Origin: Neobacillus niacini
GTDB taxonomy: Bacteria > Bacillota > Bacilli > Bacillales > Cytobacillaceae
DNA: 64,000 nucleotides
Direction: 5' to 3'
NCBI RefSeq assembly: GCF_030817595.1
Contig: NZ_JAUSZN010000001.1
Location: 442,001 to 506,000, forward strand
Each line of letters starts with the position of its first letter. Position 1 is the first letter of the stretch. Positions 1-8,610 of this stretch are shown in pieces. Made by a program: the position numbers and the translations under genes. The notes under the pieces are model-generated. The model was not told where the DNA came from and searched no databases. It saw only the letters and a program-made list of their open reading frames with translations.

Positions 1-1451
1 TGGCGATGATTGGGTGGTTTTTTGATCCTCATGGTCCGGAAACTGGCGTAGTAAAAAACGTATATTCAGAACTGGCCGCGTTCCTTGATACAGTTGGTAC
101 AGAGAAATATAATGAGGCTAGACAAAAAGTCATGTCAGACTTGAAGGAAGCAGAAGAAACACTTGCAGTAGGATATGTACCTTGGAAAAATACTGACATA
201 TTTAATCGATTAGTGATTTTAAATGTTCATGCAAACTCGATATTTTTGTATGTACTTGAAAATTTTTCGAAGACGAACGTAAAATTGCCGCACGCATTAG
301 GGGAATTTCTCCGGGAAATGGCTCGTTCGCTTGATCAGAAGAATAATAATGAACATGTTTCTAAAATTAGCCATCTGCCGGAAACAATGGATGAATCCGT
401 TCTTCAGTTATTCAAAAAAATTACCGATGCGGATGCCATTATGAATGAACCAGCTTCGAAAATTAATCAAGAGAATCGAATTTACAAACCATCAACTAGG
501 ACCATTTTTATGGGGGCCTTTGATAAAAACTCCATTGTTTTTATTTCTGCTGTACGGTTCGGTATTGTCACCATGTTCGCTGCTATGATCGCGTATCAGT
601 TTGAATTTACCCGGCCCTTTTGGGTACCGTTATCCTGTGTAGCAGTTATGTCAGGCTTTACAATTGTTGCTACCTATCATCGTGCGATTCAAAGAGCATT
701 TGGTACAATTCTGGGGATATTGATTGCAAGTTTAATCCTAATGACTCATCCAACTGGATTCATCATCGCTTTATTTATTCTTTTATTGACGTTCATTACA
801 GAGTTGTTTATTGTAAAAAATTATGGTCTTGCTGCGTTGTTCTTTACACCCAATGCTCTTCTTATGGCTGAAAGCACGAGTCATGGAAGCTTTACCTTTT
901 CTTATTTTGCAACCGCCAGATTAATTGATATCTTTACAGGTACTATCATTGGTTTAATAGGAGTATTCTTTGCAGGACGACGGTCGGCATCAAGTAGACT
1001 GCCACATTTAATAACCAAAACAATCCGAAGTCAGGCTCAATTATTATTAATACTTTTCTCTGACCAAGGGAATAGTTATAATGCGATAAAAAGCCAAGAA
1101 ATCATGAAAATGCGAACAAATTTAAATAATTTAAAAACACTATATGATACAGCTGCTGGGGAGATTCCCATCAATAAGAAAGCACTAGAATATTACTGGC
1201 CGGTCATCTTTTCTATAGAGCATTTAGGATATTTACTGGAAAATTGTTCGAAAAGTGAATATCGTCCTATCTTATCACATAATAAACTTTCCCAATTGCT
1301 TTATGTTTGCGAAACGATGGCGAATGCCGCCAATCGAAAACTATCACCCTCAATAAAAGACGTACCTGAAATCGATGGTTATCCAAGTATTCAGATTGAG
1401 ATTATTACCCTGCAAAAATCCCTTCAAATAGATGATAGAGGTCCTTTTTAA
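1..1451 (+). CDS. FUSC-family (aromatic acid exporter-like) membrane protein, 5' partial
   Basis: Inner-membrane protein of the fusaric-acid-resistance/aromatic-acid-exporter (FUSC) type; the transported compound cannot be told from sequence. The visible part (481 residues from the first Met at base 6) starts with a long soluble helical region (about 1-170), then a block of membrane helices (about 178-325) containing the family-like stretch HRAIQRAFGTILG near 225-237, then a second soluble helical region. FUSC proteins usually carry an extra N-terminal membrane block, and the frame is open to base 1, so the real start lies outside the window and the Met at base 6 is probably internal. The next gene follows after 91 bases with its own ribosome binding site. 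Confidence 0.75.
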   Translation, partial: AMIGWFFDPHGPETGVVKNVYSELAAFLDTVGTEKYNEARQKVMSDLKEAEETLAVGYVPWKNTDIFNRLVILNVHANSIFLYVLENFSKTNVKLPHALGEFLREMARSLDQKNNNEHVSKISHLPETMDESVLQLFKKITDADAIMNEPASKINQENRIYKPSTRTIFMGAFDKNSIVFISAVRFGIVTMFAAMIAYQFEFTRPFWVPLSCVAVMSGFTIVATYHRAIQRAFGTILGILIASLILMTHPTGFIIALFILLLTFITELFIVKNYGLAALFFTPNALLMAESTSHGSFTFSYFATARLIDIFTGTIIGLIGVFFAGRRSASSRLPHLITKTIRSQAQLLLILFSDQGNSYNAIKSQEIMKMRTNLNNLKTLYDTAAGEIPINKKALEYYWPVIFSIEHLGYLLENCSKSEYRPILSHNKLSQLLYVCETMANAANRKLSPSIKDVPEIDGYPSIQIEIITLQKSLQIDDRGPF

Positions 1452-1542
1452 ATTACCATCTCGTAACAAGCTGAAAGATCTGCTAACAAAGGAAAAATAG
1501 TTCTTAGAAATTACATAACGTTCAGGCGAAAGAGGGATATGG

Positions 1543-2304
1543 ATGAAACTATCAGGCAATACAATACTTGTTACGGGCGGGGCAGCAGGAATCGGGTTTG
1601 CGTTTGCCGAGAGATTCATAAAAGCAGGCAATAAAGTGATTATCTGCGGAAGACGCGAAGCAAAGCTTCAGGAAGCAAAGGAAAAATATCCTGAGCTGAT
1701 TACACGCGTTTGTGATGTCACCAAAGAATCTGACCGGGTTGCATTGTTCGACTGGGCAACGAGCGAGTACCCTGATGTGAATGTGCTTGTAAACAACGCA
1801 GGCATTCAGCAACGCTACCATGTTCTTAAAACGAACCCAAAGGAAGATTGGCGCTATTATAGTCAAGAAATAGCCTCCAACATCGAGGCACCATTTCATT
1901 TAGCGATGCTATTTGCGCCGTACTTTGCCAATAAAGATTATGGTGCTATCCTTAATGTATCTTCTGGTTTAGCCTTTACCCCGATGGCAATTGCACCGAT
2001 CTATTCTGCTACGAAAGCAGCGGTTCATTCTTTTACCATGAGCTTACGACATCAGCTTGAAGATACGGCTATTGAGGTGATTGAAGTTGCTCCGCCGGCA
2101 GTTAATACTGATTTAGGTGGAGCCGGCTTGCATACCTTTGGCACTCCTGTAGATGAATTTGCCGATGCGATATTTAAAGGTCTTGAAGCCGGAAAAACCG
2201 AAATTGGTTACGCACGTGCTGAAAACGCGATGAGGATGTCTCGAGATGAAATTGATGAGACAGTAAAGATGATGTACGCCAATATGAAAAACACAATTCT
2301 ATAA
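1543..2304 (+). CDS. Short-chain dehydrogenase/reductase, DltE-like subgroup
   Basis: Cytoplasmic NAD(P)-dependent oxidoreductase of the classical SDR family; the substrate is unknown. The dinucleotide-binding motif TGGAAGIG is at residues 11-18, NNAG at 84-87, the catalytic Ser at about 140-141 and the YSATK (Tyr154-Lys158) motif follows. Length, 253 residues, is normal. The overall pattern resembles the DltE-type SDRs often found as single genes in Bacillus. The start follows AAAGAGGG. The stop codon lies inside the first copy of a terminator-like repeat (2301-2340), so the gene is probably transcribed alone. Confidence 0.85.
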   Translation: MKLSGNTILVTGGAAGIGFAFAERFIKAGNKVIICGRREAKLQEAKEKYPELITRVCDVTKESDRVALFDWATSEYPDVNVLVNNAGIQQRYHVLKTNPKEDWRYYSQEIASNIEAPFHLAMLFAPYFANKDYGAILNVSSGLAFTPMAIAPIYSATKAAVHSFTMSLRHQLEDTAIEVIEVAPPAVNTDLGGAGLHTFGTPVDEFADAIFKGLEAGKTEIGYARAENAMRMSRDEIDETVKMMYANMKNTIL

Positions 2305-2340
2305 CGACTAAAGGAGCTACCCATGGGGTAGCTCTTTATT
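2301..2340 (+). terminator. Rho-independent terminator, repeat R1 copy 1
   Basis: The stem GAGCTACCC/GGGTAGCTC is followed by TTTATT. The 40-base unit, including its ATAACGACTAAAG lead, recurs at 4319-4359 with one substitution and one extra G. The two copies bracket the glnK-amtB operon. Confidence 0.85.
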
Positions 2341-2371
2341 GCAAATTTATAATTAAAAAAAGAAGGACAAT

Positions 2372-2397
2372 AAAAAGACATCCATGGATGTCTTTTT
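2372..2397. terminator. Palindromic hairpin, possible bidirectional terminator
   Basis: A perfect palindrome around CATCCATGGATG, flanked by A- and T-runs, lies between the SDR gene and the glnK promoter. It reads as a terminator in both directions and may insulate glnK from upstream transcription. Confidence 0.65.
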
Positions 2398-2463
2398 AAT
2401 TTTCATAGTCATATTTAGATTTTAATTCATAATTTTACTATTTATAATTTTCGCAATAGGTTA

Positions 2464-2492
2464 TTGCATGTTTTTCATACATGTAATATTAT
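2464..2492 (+). promoter_or_regulatory. Likely sigma-A promoter of glnK-amtB
   Basis: TTGCAT (2464-2469) and TATTAT (2487-2492) are separated by 17 bases, about 50 bases upstream of the glnK start. A palindrome GCAATA-GGT-TATTGC (2453-2467) overlaps the -35 element. Confidence 0.55.
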
Positions 2493-2504
2493 TAACCATA
2501 TCGA

Positions 2505-2521
2505 TGTTAGGAAACATAACA
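2505..2521. promoter_or_regulatory. GlnR/TnrA box upstream of glnK
   Basis: TGTTA-N7-TAACA matches the TGTNA-N7-TNACA dyad recognised by the nitrogen regulators GlnR and TnrA of Bacillus. It lies 22 bases upstream of the glnK start and downstream of the best -10 element. That position would suit repression (GlnR-like) better than the upstream activation known for the B. subtilis nrg operon. Confidence 0.6.
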
Positions 2522-2543
2522 TGAGCAAAGAGGCGGAGATAAA

Positions 2544-2903
2544 ATGAAAAAAATAGAGGCCATTATTAGACCAGAAAAGCTGACTGAGACGATTAAGGGT
2601 TTGAAGAATATAGGAATTACAGGCTTTACCGTATCACAGGTGGTCGGTAGAGGGAAACAGAAGGATACTCAAGGAGTTTATCGTGGTAAGAATTATAACG
2701 TGACTCTTCATCCAAAAGTTAAATTGGAGATTGTCCTTTCAGACTACATGGTCGAGCCTACGATACATACTATTATAGTCTCCTCTCAAACTGGAGAAGA
2801 AGGGGACGGGAAAATATATGTCTATCCTATTCTAGAAGCCTATAACATTCGAACAGGTACCACAGACTTTGATATAGATGATCTAGCAAATAAGGAGGAC
2901 TAA
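2544..2903 (+). CDS. glnK: PII nitrogen signal-transduction protein (GlnK/NrgB)
   Basis: Trimeric PII protein that binds ATP/ADP and 2-oxoglutarate and controls the partner ammonium channel AmtB at the membrane. The T-loop tyrosine is exactly Tyr51 within VYRGKNYNV. The conserved C-terminal half (VSSQTGEEGDGKIYVYP, then RTGT) is present. At 119 residues it is slightly longer than the usual 112 because of an acidic tail. It starts behind GGCGGAG and ends 5 bases before amtB, the standard glnK-amtB pair. The upstream GlnR/TnrA box supports control by nitrogen supply. Confidence 0.95.
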   Translation: MKKIEAIIRPEKLTETIKGLKNIGITGFTVSQVVGRGKQKDTQGVYRGKNYNVTLHPKVKLEIVLSDYMVEPTIHTIIVSSQTGEEGDGKIYVYPILEAYNIRTGTTDFDIDDLANKED

Positions 2904-2908
2904 CCGAC

Positions 2909-4219
2909 ATGGAATTAATGTATCTAAATACCGTTTGGATTGTATTAGCTGCAGCAATGGTTTTATTTATGGAAGGCGGATTTAGTTTGCTAGAAGCGGG
3001 TCTTGTCCGAACTAAAAATGCTGTCAATGTAACAATGAAAATTTTTGTGGATTTAACGATTGGAGCTTTAGCTTTTTGGTTAATTGGCTTTGCTATTATG
3101 TTTGGAAAAGACGCCTTTGGATTTATCGGTACTAATTTATTTGGGAGTCCAGAAAAGATTGCTCTTTCTGTCGAATTGCCAAGTGCAGCTTTTGTGTTAT
3201 TTCAAATGGGTTTTGCAGTGGCATGTATCTCAATTGTTTCTGGTGCAGTTGCAGAGCGGATGAATTTTAAAGCCTATATTGTAACAGCAGCTCTTATTTG
3301 TACCGTCATTTATCCCCTTTCAGGTCACTGGATTTGGAACAGCGATGGTTGGTTAGCGAAATTAGGAATAAAGGATTTTGCTGGTTCGGCTGCTATTCAT
3401 GCGGTTGGCGGTTTTGCGGCTTTTGCTATGGCGAAAGTTTTAGGAGCAAGAAAAGGAAGATTTAATTCAGATGGAAGTGCGAATGTATTTGCGCCTAGTA
3501 ATATTCCTTTAGCTTCAGCTGGTGCGTTTATTTTATGGTTCGGTTGGTTTGCTTTTAATGCAGGAAGCACATTAGATGCTTCTAATACTGCCCTCGCTTC
3601 AATTGCCATTAATACGATGTTGGCTGCAGCAAGTGGAGGTACTTCAGCACTTCTTATAACAATGAAGAAATTCGGAAAAGCAGATCCTAGTATGACGATT
3701 AATGGAGTATTATCTGGTCTTGTAGCTGTAACAGCTGGATGTGCCTTTGTTTCACAATGGAGTGCGATAATAATTGGCGCCATCAGCGGAGTCATTGTGA
3801 TTTATGCAACACTTTTAGTCGACCATTTAAAAGTTGATGATCCAGTAGGAGCCGTAGCCGTTCATGGCTTCAATGGTGTTTTTGGAACGATAGCGGTTGG
3901 ATTGTTTGATACGTCTCAAGGTTTTTTAACAACGGGTGATTTTTCACTTTTAAAAATACAATTATTAGGTGCTGCAGTTGTAATTGTTTGGGGGTTTCTC
4001 GGTGGTACATTTATGGCCAAGGTATGTGAAAAGACTGTTGGATTACGAGCTAGCGAACGTGAGGAAGAAGAAGGTTTGGATATGTCGTACCACGGTATTC
4101 CAGCTTATAATGAATTAGAACGATTTACTGATTTGCCTACAAGTTTATATAACTTTGAAGAAACCACAGGCATTTCGGTTGCTCCTACAAGAAAAGAGCA
4201 AACTAGGGAAGTAATCTAA
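2909..4219 (+). CDS. amtB: Ammonium transporter AmtB/NrgA
   Basis: Trimeric ammonium channel of the Amt/MEP/Rh family in the cytoplasmic membrane, with about 11 predicted helices in 436 residues. The pore twin histidines are visible as His164 (FAGSAAIHAVGG) and His319 (GAVAVHGFNG), and the conserved Asp156 precedes the first. A cytoplasmic tail of about 40 residues is rich in Glu and could be the PII-binding side. It is co-transcribed with glnK; the start follows AAGGAGG. It ends shortly before the second copy of repeat R1. Confidence 0.95.
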   Translation: MELMYLNTVWIVLAAAMVLFMEGGFSLLEAGLVRTKNAVNVTMKIFVDLTIGALAFWLIGFAIMFGKDAFGFIGTNLFGSPEKIALSVELPSAAFVLFQMGFAVACISIVSGAVAERMNFKAYIVTAALICTVIYPLSGHWIWNSDGWLAKLGIKDFAGSAAIHAVGGFAAFAMAKVLGARKGRFNSDGSANVFAPSNIPLASAGAFILWFGWFAFNAGSTLDASNTALASIAINTMLAAASGGTSALLITMKKFGKADPSMTINGVLSGLVAVTAGCAFVSQWSAIIIGAISGVIVIYATLLVDHLKVDDPVGAVAVHGFNGVFGTIAVGLFDTSQGFLTTGDFSLLKIQLLGAAVVIVWGFLGGTFMAKVCEKTVGLRASEREEEEGLDMSYHGIPAYNELERFTDLPTSLYNFEETTGISVAPTRKEQTREVI

Positions 4220-4318
4220 GTATAATTGACAAAGGTGTCCTTTTGGTTGAATGGGTTTATGTGTATATAGTGTTGTTAATACTTTCATGATTGTAACAGT
4301 CATAATTACCCGTTTTTT

Positions 4319-4359
4319 ATAACGACTAAAGGAGCTACCTATGGGGGTAGCTCTTTATT
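4319..4359 (+). terminator. Terminator, repeat R1 copy 2
   Basis: GAGCTACC-TATGG-GGGTAGCTC followed by TTTATT. It is nearly identical to 2301-2340, including the ATAACGACTAAAG lead, and terminates glnK-amtB. Confidence 0.85.
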
Positions 4360-4421
4360 AATGAATCATTTTATTTTAGGATGTGGAAATAAAAACATTT
4401 GGTACCCTAATAAACGTACTG

Positions 4422-4565
4422 TTAAAGATTATCTGTATTAATTCTTGGGGTAATTGGTTCATTTGCCGCTGCTGCTTTAGCATTATCATTGTGTCGATCG
4501 TTGTTGTATTGATCTAAATTACTGTTAGTTTCAATAGGTTTGGAAGTTTTCTTTTCTTCAGCCAC
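4422..4565 (-). CDS. Small hydrophilic hypothetical protein (47 aa)
   Basis: A short minus-strand gene with a textbook ribosome binding site (TAGGAGGTGATAAA just before a GTG start at 4565). The product begins VAEEKKTSKPIETNSN and is rich in Asn, Ala and charged residues, with no Cys, no membrane segment and no signal peptide. I do not recognise the family. The composition recalls short, probably disordered small proteins of Bacillus. It faces amtB convergently, and the R1 terminator hairpin lies between them. The strong ribosome binding site is the main reason to believe it. Confidence 0.6.
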   Translation of the reverse strand: MAEEKKTSKPIETNSNLDQYNNDRHNDNAKAAAANEPITPRINTDNL

Positions 4566-4729
4566 TTTATCACCTCCTACGGATAATATGTCCAACTATT
4601 AGGGTTGAAAATAATAATGGTGAGCGCTATTTTTCGTAGGAATAATGAATTGTAAATTAACAAATATTAGGTTTGTTAGTGGTATTTTAAGGTGAAAAAG
4701 GAGGAATATTATCCAGGGGTGGTGTATGA

Positions 4730-5329
4730 ATGGGTTTTTTAAGCAAATTATTTGGTACACAAAGTAGGGAGGAAGAAGACATGACAACTGAAAAGTTAAA
4801 TATTGGAATTATCTTAGGTAGTACTCGTCAGGGACGTGTAAGTCCACAAGTTGGCGAATGGGTAAAAGGAATCGCAGATAAACGCGGAGATGCAAATTAC
4901 GAAATAGTAGATATTGCAGATTTTAATTTGCCTTTCTTAGGTACAACTGATGGTTCCGAGCCAGGTATAGCAGATTGGAACGGAAAACTTGCTAGTCTAG
5001 ATGGATTCGTTTTCATCGTAGCTGAATACAATCACAGTATCACAGGAGCATTGAAAAATGCACTTGATTTCGCACGAGAAGCTTGGAACAACAAAGCTGC
5101 AGGAATTGTTAGCTATGGTTCGACAGGTGGTGCTCGCGCTGCTGAGCATTTACGTGGAATCTGCGGTGAGTTATTGATTGCGGATGTTCGAGTACACCCT
5201 ACATTGTCTTTATTTACAGATTTTGAAAATGGAACTCAATTCAAACCTCAAGATTTACACCTAGATAATGTAAATGCTATGCTTGACCAAGTTATTGCTT
5301 GGAGTGGAGCTTTAAAATCATTACGTTAA
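4730..5329 (+). CDS. NAD(P)H-dependent FMN reductase family protein
   Basis: Cytoplasmic flavodoxin-fold oxidoreductase (NADPH-dependent FMN reductase family) that probably reduces flavins, quinones or azo dyes. The FMN phosphate-binding loop GSTRQGRVS is at residues 30-38 and the EYNHSITGALKNALD motif at 99-113. The start is ambiguous. ATG 4730 follows GGGGTGGTG and adds a short leader, MGFLSKLFGT, not expected in the core fold; ATG 4781 follows GGGAGGAAGAAG and gives a normal 182-residue protein. It stands alone, with a terminator at 5363-5390. Confidence 0.85.
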   Translation: MGFLSKLFGTQSREEEDMTTEKLNIGIILGSTRQGRVSPQVGEWVKGIADKRGDANYEIVDIADFNLPFLGTTDGSEPGIADWNGKLASLDGFVFIVAEYNHSITGALKNALDFAREAWNNKAAGIVSYGSTGGARAAEHLRGICGELLIADVRVHPTLSLFTDFENGTQFKPQDLHLDNVNAMLDQVIAWSGALKSLR

Positions 5330-5362
5330 TGATGCCTGATGAAATGATATATAGGAAAATTA

Positions 5363-5390
5363 GAACCCAACCAATTTTGGCTGGGTTTTC
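5363..5390 (+). terminator. Terminator of the FMN reductase gene
   Basis: AACCCAACCAA pairs with TTGGCTGGGTT, with one mismatch, and is followed by TTTC. The remaining stretch to 5555 shows no gene I can support. Confidence 0.7.
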
Positions 5391-5555
5391 GCAATATATA
5401 CGGGTAGAGATGGCAATTCTTTTACCATTTATTTATCAACATGTGCATCTGGGGTTTCTTCATTAGACCTTATAAACCTCTATTGATGTAAAAAAATAAT
5501 CTGGTTGTTTAAGAGATTACAATTTTTGAATCACACTGTTCAAATCATTGCAACT

Positions 5556-5584
5556 TTGCAGGCACTTAGGATAAACGGTATAAT
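5556..5584 (+). promoter_or_regulatory. Strong sigma-A promoter of the prsW-like gene
   Basis: TTGCAG (5556-5561), a 17-base spacer and a perfect TATAAT (5579-5584). The start codon is about 120 bases downstream, so the transcript has a leader of roughly 115 bases with no obvious riboswitch. Confidence 0.75.
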
Positions 5585-5705
5585 AAGTTTAGATGTATTT
5601 ATTTATGCTCACTAAAGTTGTAGATGAATTATTAACATCACAAATAAACTAGTATGTTTATATAGTTGGGATAATTTTTAAATATAAGGTTGAAAGGGGT
5701 TTGAT

Positions 5706-6428
5706 ATGTTAGGGATATTATTCGCTGGATTTGCTCCAGGTTTAGCATTATTAACTTATTTTTATTTGAAAGATAAGCATGAACCAGAACCCGTATCTAT
5801 GATCCTTTTTACATTTATATCGGGGGCATTGGTTTTCTTTCCGATAGCATTTATTGAATATATATTGAAAGCAGAAAATGTTGTTATATATAATTCCATT
5901 AACGCCATATTTTCTGCGAGTTTAATTGAAGAGATATTTAAATGGTCCGTTTTATTTTTTTGTGCATACAGGAGTGTTGAATTTGATGAACCTTTCGATG
6001 GTATCGTCTATGGAACCTCCGTATCTTTGGGGTTTGCAACGGTGGAAAATATTTTTTATTTGATGACTAATGGGATGGATTATGCCCTTACAAGGGCAAT
6101 ACTGCCTGTTTCAAGTCATGCGTTGTTTGGTGTTATTATGGGTTATTATATTAGCAGAGCCAAATTCACCAAAAAATCAAAATGGGTTTGGTTGATCATA
6201 TCACTATTACTTCCAGCCCTATTACATGGGGTTTATAATTTTTTATTGTTAAAAGCAGGTACTTGGTTGTCTATAACTCCATATATGGGGTTCTTATGGT
6301 GGCTAGGTTTGAGAAAAGTACAATTGGCCGAAAAATCCAGTTATGATTACTTCCAAAAAAATCATTTTATTAAACAAGGAACTAAACTAAAGCCAGGAAT
6401 GAAACTATACTTTCCAATAAAAGGATAG
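5706..6428 (+). CDS. prsW: PrsW family intramembrane metalloprotease
   Basis: Multi-pass membrane protease of the PrsW family, the group that in B. subtilis makes the site-1 cut of anti-sigma-W factor RsiW. Expected catalytic or metal-site residues are visible: Glu75-Glu76 and Lys79 (EEIFK), Glu114 (FATVENIFY), His138 (SSHALFG) and His174 (LLHGVYNF), all in hydrophobic segments. At 240 residues it is about 20 longer than B. subtilis PrsW, with a Lys-rich C-terminal tail. It is a single gene with a clear promoter. Whether it cuts RsiW or another substrate cannot be told here. Confidence 0.88.
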   Translation: MLGILFAGFAPGLALLTYFYLKDKHEPEPVSMILFTFISGALVFFPIAFIEYILKAENVVIYNSINAIFSASLIEEIFKWSVLFFCAYRSVEFDEPFDGIVYGTSVSLGFATVENIFYLMTNGMDYALTRAILPVSSHALFGVIMGYYISRAKFTKKSKWVWLIISLLLPALLHGVYNFLLLKAGTWLSITPYMGFLWWLGLRKVQLAEKSSYDYFQKNHFIKQGTKLKPGMKLYFPIKG

Positions 6429-6570
6429 AGATTAAAACCAAATCTCTAATAAAAAGTTAATCCCTACTTTAATTTAATCTCTTGTTTCTGTATTGCAGTT
6501 TGCTGAATATCTATGGATATTTAATAGCAATGATGAAGATTGTAGGTTTTCCAGAAGACGAAATATGAGA

Positions 6571-6605
6571 AAAGCCCTTCATTTATGGATTGAAGGGTTT
6601 TTTTA
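6571..6605 (+). terminator. Rho-independent terminator
   Basis: AAGCCCTTCA pairs with TTGAAGGGTT across an 8-base loop and is followed by TTTTT. It lies 140 bases after the prsW-like gene. The DNA between holds only a short open frame without a start (ending PEDEI before a TGA), possibly a gene remnant. Confidence 0.8.
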
Positions 6606-6722
6606 GTGTTAAGTCAATTAGAATTTGTTTAACGACAATTGGGCTAATGAAGAGTGCTTTTTTATTGTCAACTTCACATATGTTATCTTTGTTGAAGCAT
6701 ACTGAAATAGAAAGGAGGCGAC

Positions 6723-7280
6723 ATGGATAAGTTTCAGGAGATAGAAAAGCACTATGGACAGTTACACAAGTTGTGGTTGGATTACTGGACTGAGGAAGTT
6801 GTTTTTACTCATCAATGGTGGATCATGATTTTTACTTTACTTATTCCTTTTTTTATATGGTGGAAATTGGTAGATAAAACTCGAATAAGAGAAATAAGTT
6901 TAGTTGGACTTATTGTAACTTGTATTGCATTCATATTAGACCAAATTGGTTCCTCGCTAGGTTATTGGATTTATCCATTCACCTTAACACCTTTAGAAAG
7001 AGACTTATGGACAGTTGCTGATTTTTCTGTTATGCCATTTTTTTATATGATGCTTTATCAGTGGTTCCCAAAGTGGAAATCGTACTTAGTAGGAATAATC
7101 ATATTTTCCCTTTTCGCTGCATTTGTCGGGGAAAGGATTTTCGAATGGCTGGGGATTTATAAATTGTTAAAGTGGAAACACATTTACTCTATACCACCCT
7201 ATATTTTACTGGGCATTTTTGTAAAGGTTATACTACAAAAGCTCAAAACGATTGAGACTTTATCCAAAGGTAAAGGATAA
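6723..7280 (+). CDS. CBO0543-type membrane protein
   Basis: A small integral membrane protein of unknown function, 185 residues with four or five hydrophobic helices and many Trp and Tyr residues. The layout (N-terminal amphipathic region, HQWWIM, DQIGSSLGYW, VADFSVMPFFYMMLYQW) matches the CBO0543 family common in Bacillus and Clostridium. A more distant member lies at 60964-61488. It has a good AAAGGAGG ribosome binding site. No function is known for the family. Confidence 0.7.
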   Translation: MDKFQEIEKHYGQLHKLWLDYWTEEVVFTHQWWIMIFTLLIPFFIWWKLVDKTRIREISLVGLIVTCIAFILDQIGSSLGYWIYPFTLTPLERDLWTVADFSVMPFFYMMLYQWFPKWKSYLVGIIIFSLFAAFVGERIFEWLGIYKLLKWKHIYSIPPYILLGIFVKVILQKLKTIETLSKGKG

Positions 7281-7334
7281 CTCCTTGTTAGATTAACAGG
7301 TAGCATTACATAATAAGAGATGTAACGGATAAGC

Positions 7335-7374
7335 CGAAAATATGCAAGTTTATTGATTCCCTTGCATATTTTCG
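7335..7374. terminator. Shared hairpin between convergent genes
   Basis: A perfect 14-base inverted repeat, CGAAAATATGCAAG and its complement, with a 12-base loop. It is placed between a plus-strand and a minus-strand gene, so it could end both transcripts, although neither side has a long T-run. Confidence 0.65.
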
Positions 7375-7407
7375 CTCTAATATACCAAAAACATACCCCA
7401 AAACGGG

Positions 7408-8535
7408 TTAAATAGTCCCCCAAACACTAGTAGCTAGATTCACAACGTGTTTGATTTTATTCCATTGGTCTTCCTCGGTTAAAATATTTCCTTCTTCTGT
7501 ACTAGCAAAGCCACATTGCGGACTTAGTGCCAAGTTTTCTAAAGGGATAAACTCGCTTGCTTCGTTGATCCGGGCTTTAATGGTGTCAGCATTCTCAAGT
7601 TCCGGCAATTTTGAAGTGATTAATCCCAGAACGACAGTCAAATCGGGGCGGTTAAAGCTTTTTAATGGTTCAAAATCACCAGAACGCTGATCATCGTATT
7701 CTAGGAACAGTCCGTCCACATTTAACTCAGCGAAAATCGCGTCAGAAATATGGTCATATCCTCCGCTAGTAATATACGTAGATTTAAAATTACCTCGGCA
7801 AATGTGCATTGTAATTAACAAATCATCGGGTTTGTCTGCGATGACGTCATTGATACATGCAACTCTTGCTTTGATAATTTCTTGTACGTTTATGCCTTCT
7901 TTTTCAACCACAGCAGTAATTCGTTCTTCCGAGACGAAATCAATCCAAGACGTATCATCTAATTGCAAGTATCGACAGCCTGCATCATAAAATGCTTGAA
8001 TTGCCTTTCTGTATGCAGCAACAGTATCGTTATAAAACTCCTCTTTTTTGCCGTTATAATACTCATCACCTTGAATTCTAGTGAAAAGCATATTTGGGCT
8101 AGGAATGGAGAATTTCGCTACTTGGCTTCCATCCCCATATTTTTCAACCGCTCGTTTTAAAAACTCAAAGTGGTCAATCATATAATGTTGATCGAAGTAG
8201 ACCTTACCAACGACTTTAATGGCATTATTTCTTGTTTTCGCCCCTTTAAAGGCACTCACATATTGGCTTTCAAAGAATTCTACACCTTTGAGACCTGCTA
8301 AAAAGTCTAAGTGCCACCAAGAACGTCTGAACTCGCCATCGGTAATTGATTTAAGACCTACCTCGATTTGTTTTTGTACCAGTTTCTTAATTTCTCTATC
8401 CTCAACTTCCTTTAGGGCTGCTCTATCGATCTCCCCGTTTGCAAAAGCCTTTCTTGCTGCTTTAATCGGTTCTGTTCGAAGAAAACTCCCTACATGATCG
8501 GCTTTAAACGGAGCTTTAACTAGTGTTTTTGTCAT
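7408..8535 (-). CDS. Cobalamin-independent methionine synthase-like enzyme (YxjG/YxjH type)
   Basis: Short MetE-like methyltransferase (375 residues, equivalent to the catalytic C-terminal barrel of MetE) that probably transfers a methyl group to a thiol such as homocysteine. Zinc-ligand candidates are His244 and Cys246 (MHICRGNF) and Cys341 (SPQCGFAS). B. subtilis YxjG and YxjH have the same size and are S-box genes. Here too a SAM-I riboswitch with a terminator precedes the gene (8562-8718), so expression should rise when S-adenosylmethionine is scarce. The methyl donor is uncertain, since these short forms lack the N-terminal MetE domain. Confidence 0.88.
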   Translation of the reverse strand: MTKTLVKAPFKADHVGSFLRTEPIKAARKAFANGEIDRAALKEVEDREIKKLVQKQIEVGLKSITDGEFRRSWWHLDFLAGLKGVEFFESQYVSAFKGAKTRNNAIKVVGKVYFDQHYMIDHFEFLKRAVEKYGDGSQVAKFSIPSPNMLFTRIQGDEYYNGKKEEFYNDTVAAYRKAIQAFYDAGCRYLQLDDTSWIDFVSEERITAVVEKEGINVQEIIKARVACINDVIADKPDDLLITMHICRGNFKSTYITSGGYDHISDAIFAELNVDGLFLEYDDQRSGDFEPLKSFNRPDLTVVLGLITSKLPELENADTIKARINEASEFIPLENLALSPQCGFASTEEGNILTEEDQWNKIKHVVNLATSVWGTI

Positions 8536-8561
8536 CTTTTCTTACCCTCTTTCTAGATAAT

Positions 8562-8595
8562 AAAAAACCCTCTTCTAAAAAATAAGAAGAGGGGG
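8562..8595 (-). terminator. Expression-platform terminator of the SAM riboswitch
   Basis: On the minus strand, CCCTCTTCT and AGAAGAGGG form a stem followed by TTTTTTATT. The 5' arm is complementary to the 3' strand of riboswitch helix P1, so the two structures exclude each other. Confidence 0.88.
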
Positions 8596-8610
8596 AAGTC
8601 CATAACCAAA

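Noticed and set aside
3397..3795. Long open frame antisense to amtB.
   Set aside because: It lies fully inside a well-supported gene, has no ribosome site and its composition mirrors the opposite strand; the same holds for other overlapping frames such as those inside the methionine-synthase-like and DctM genes.
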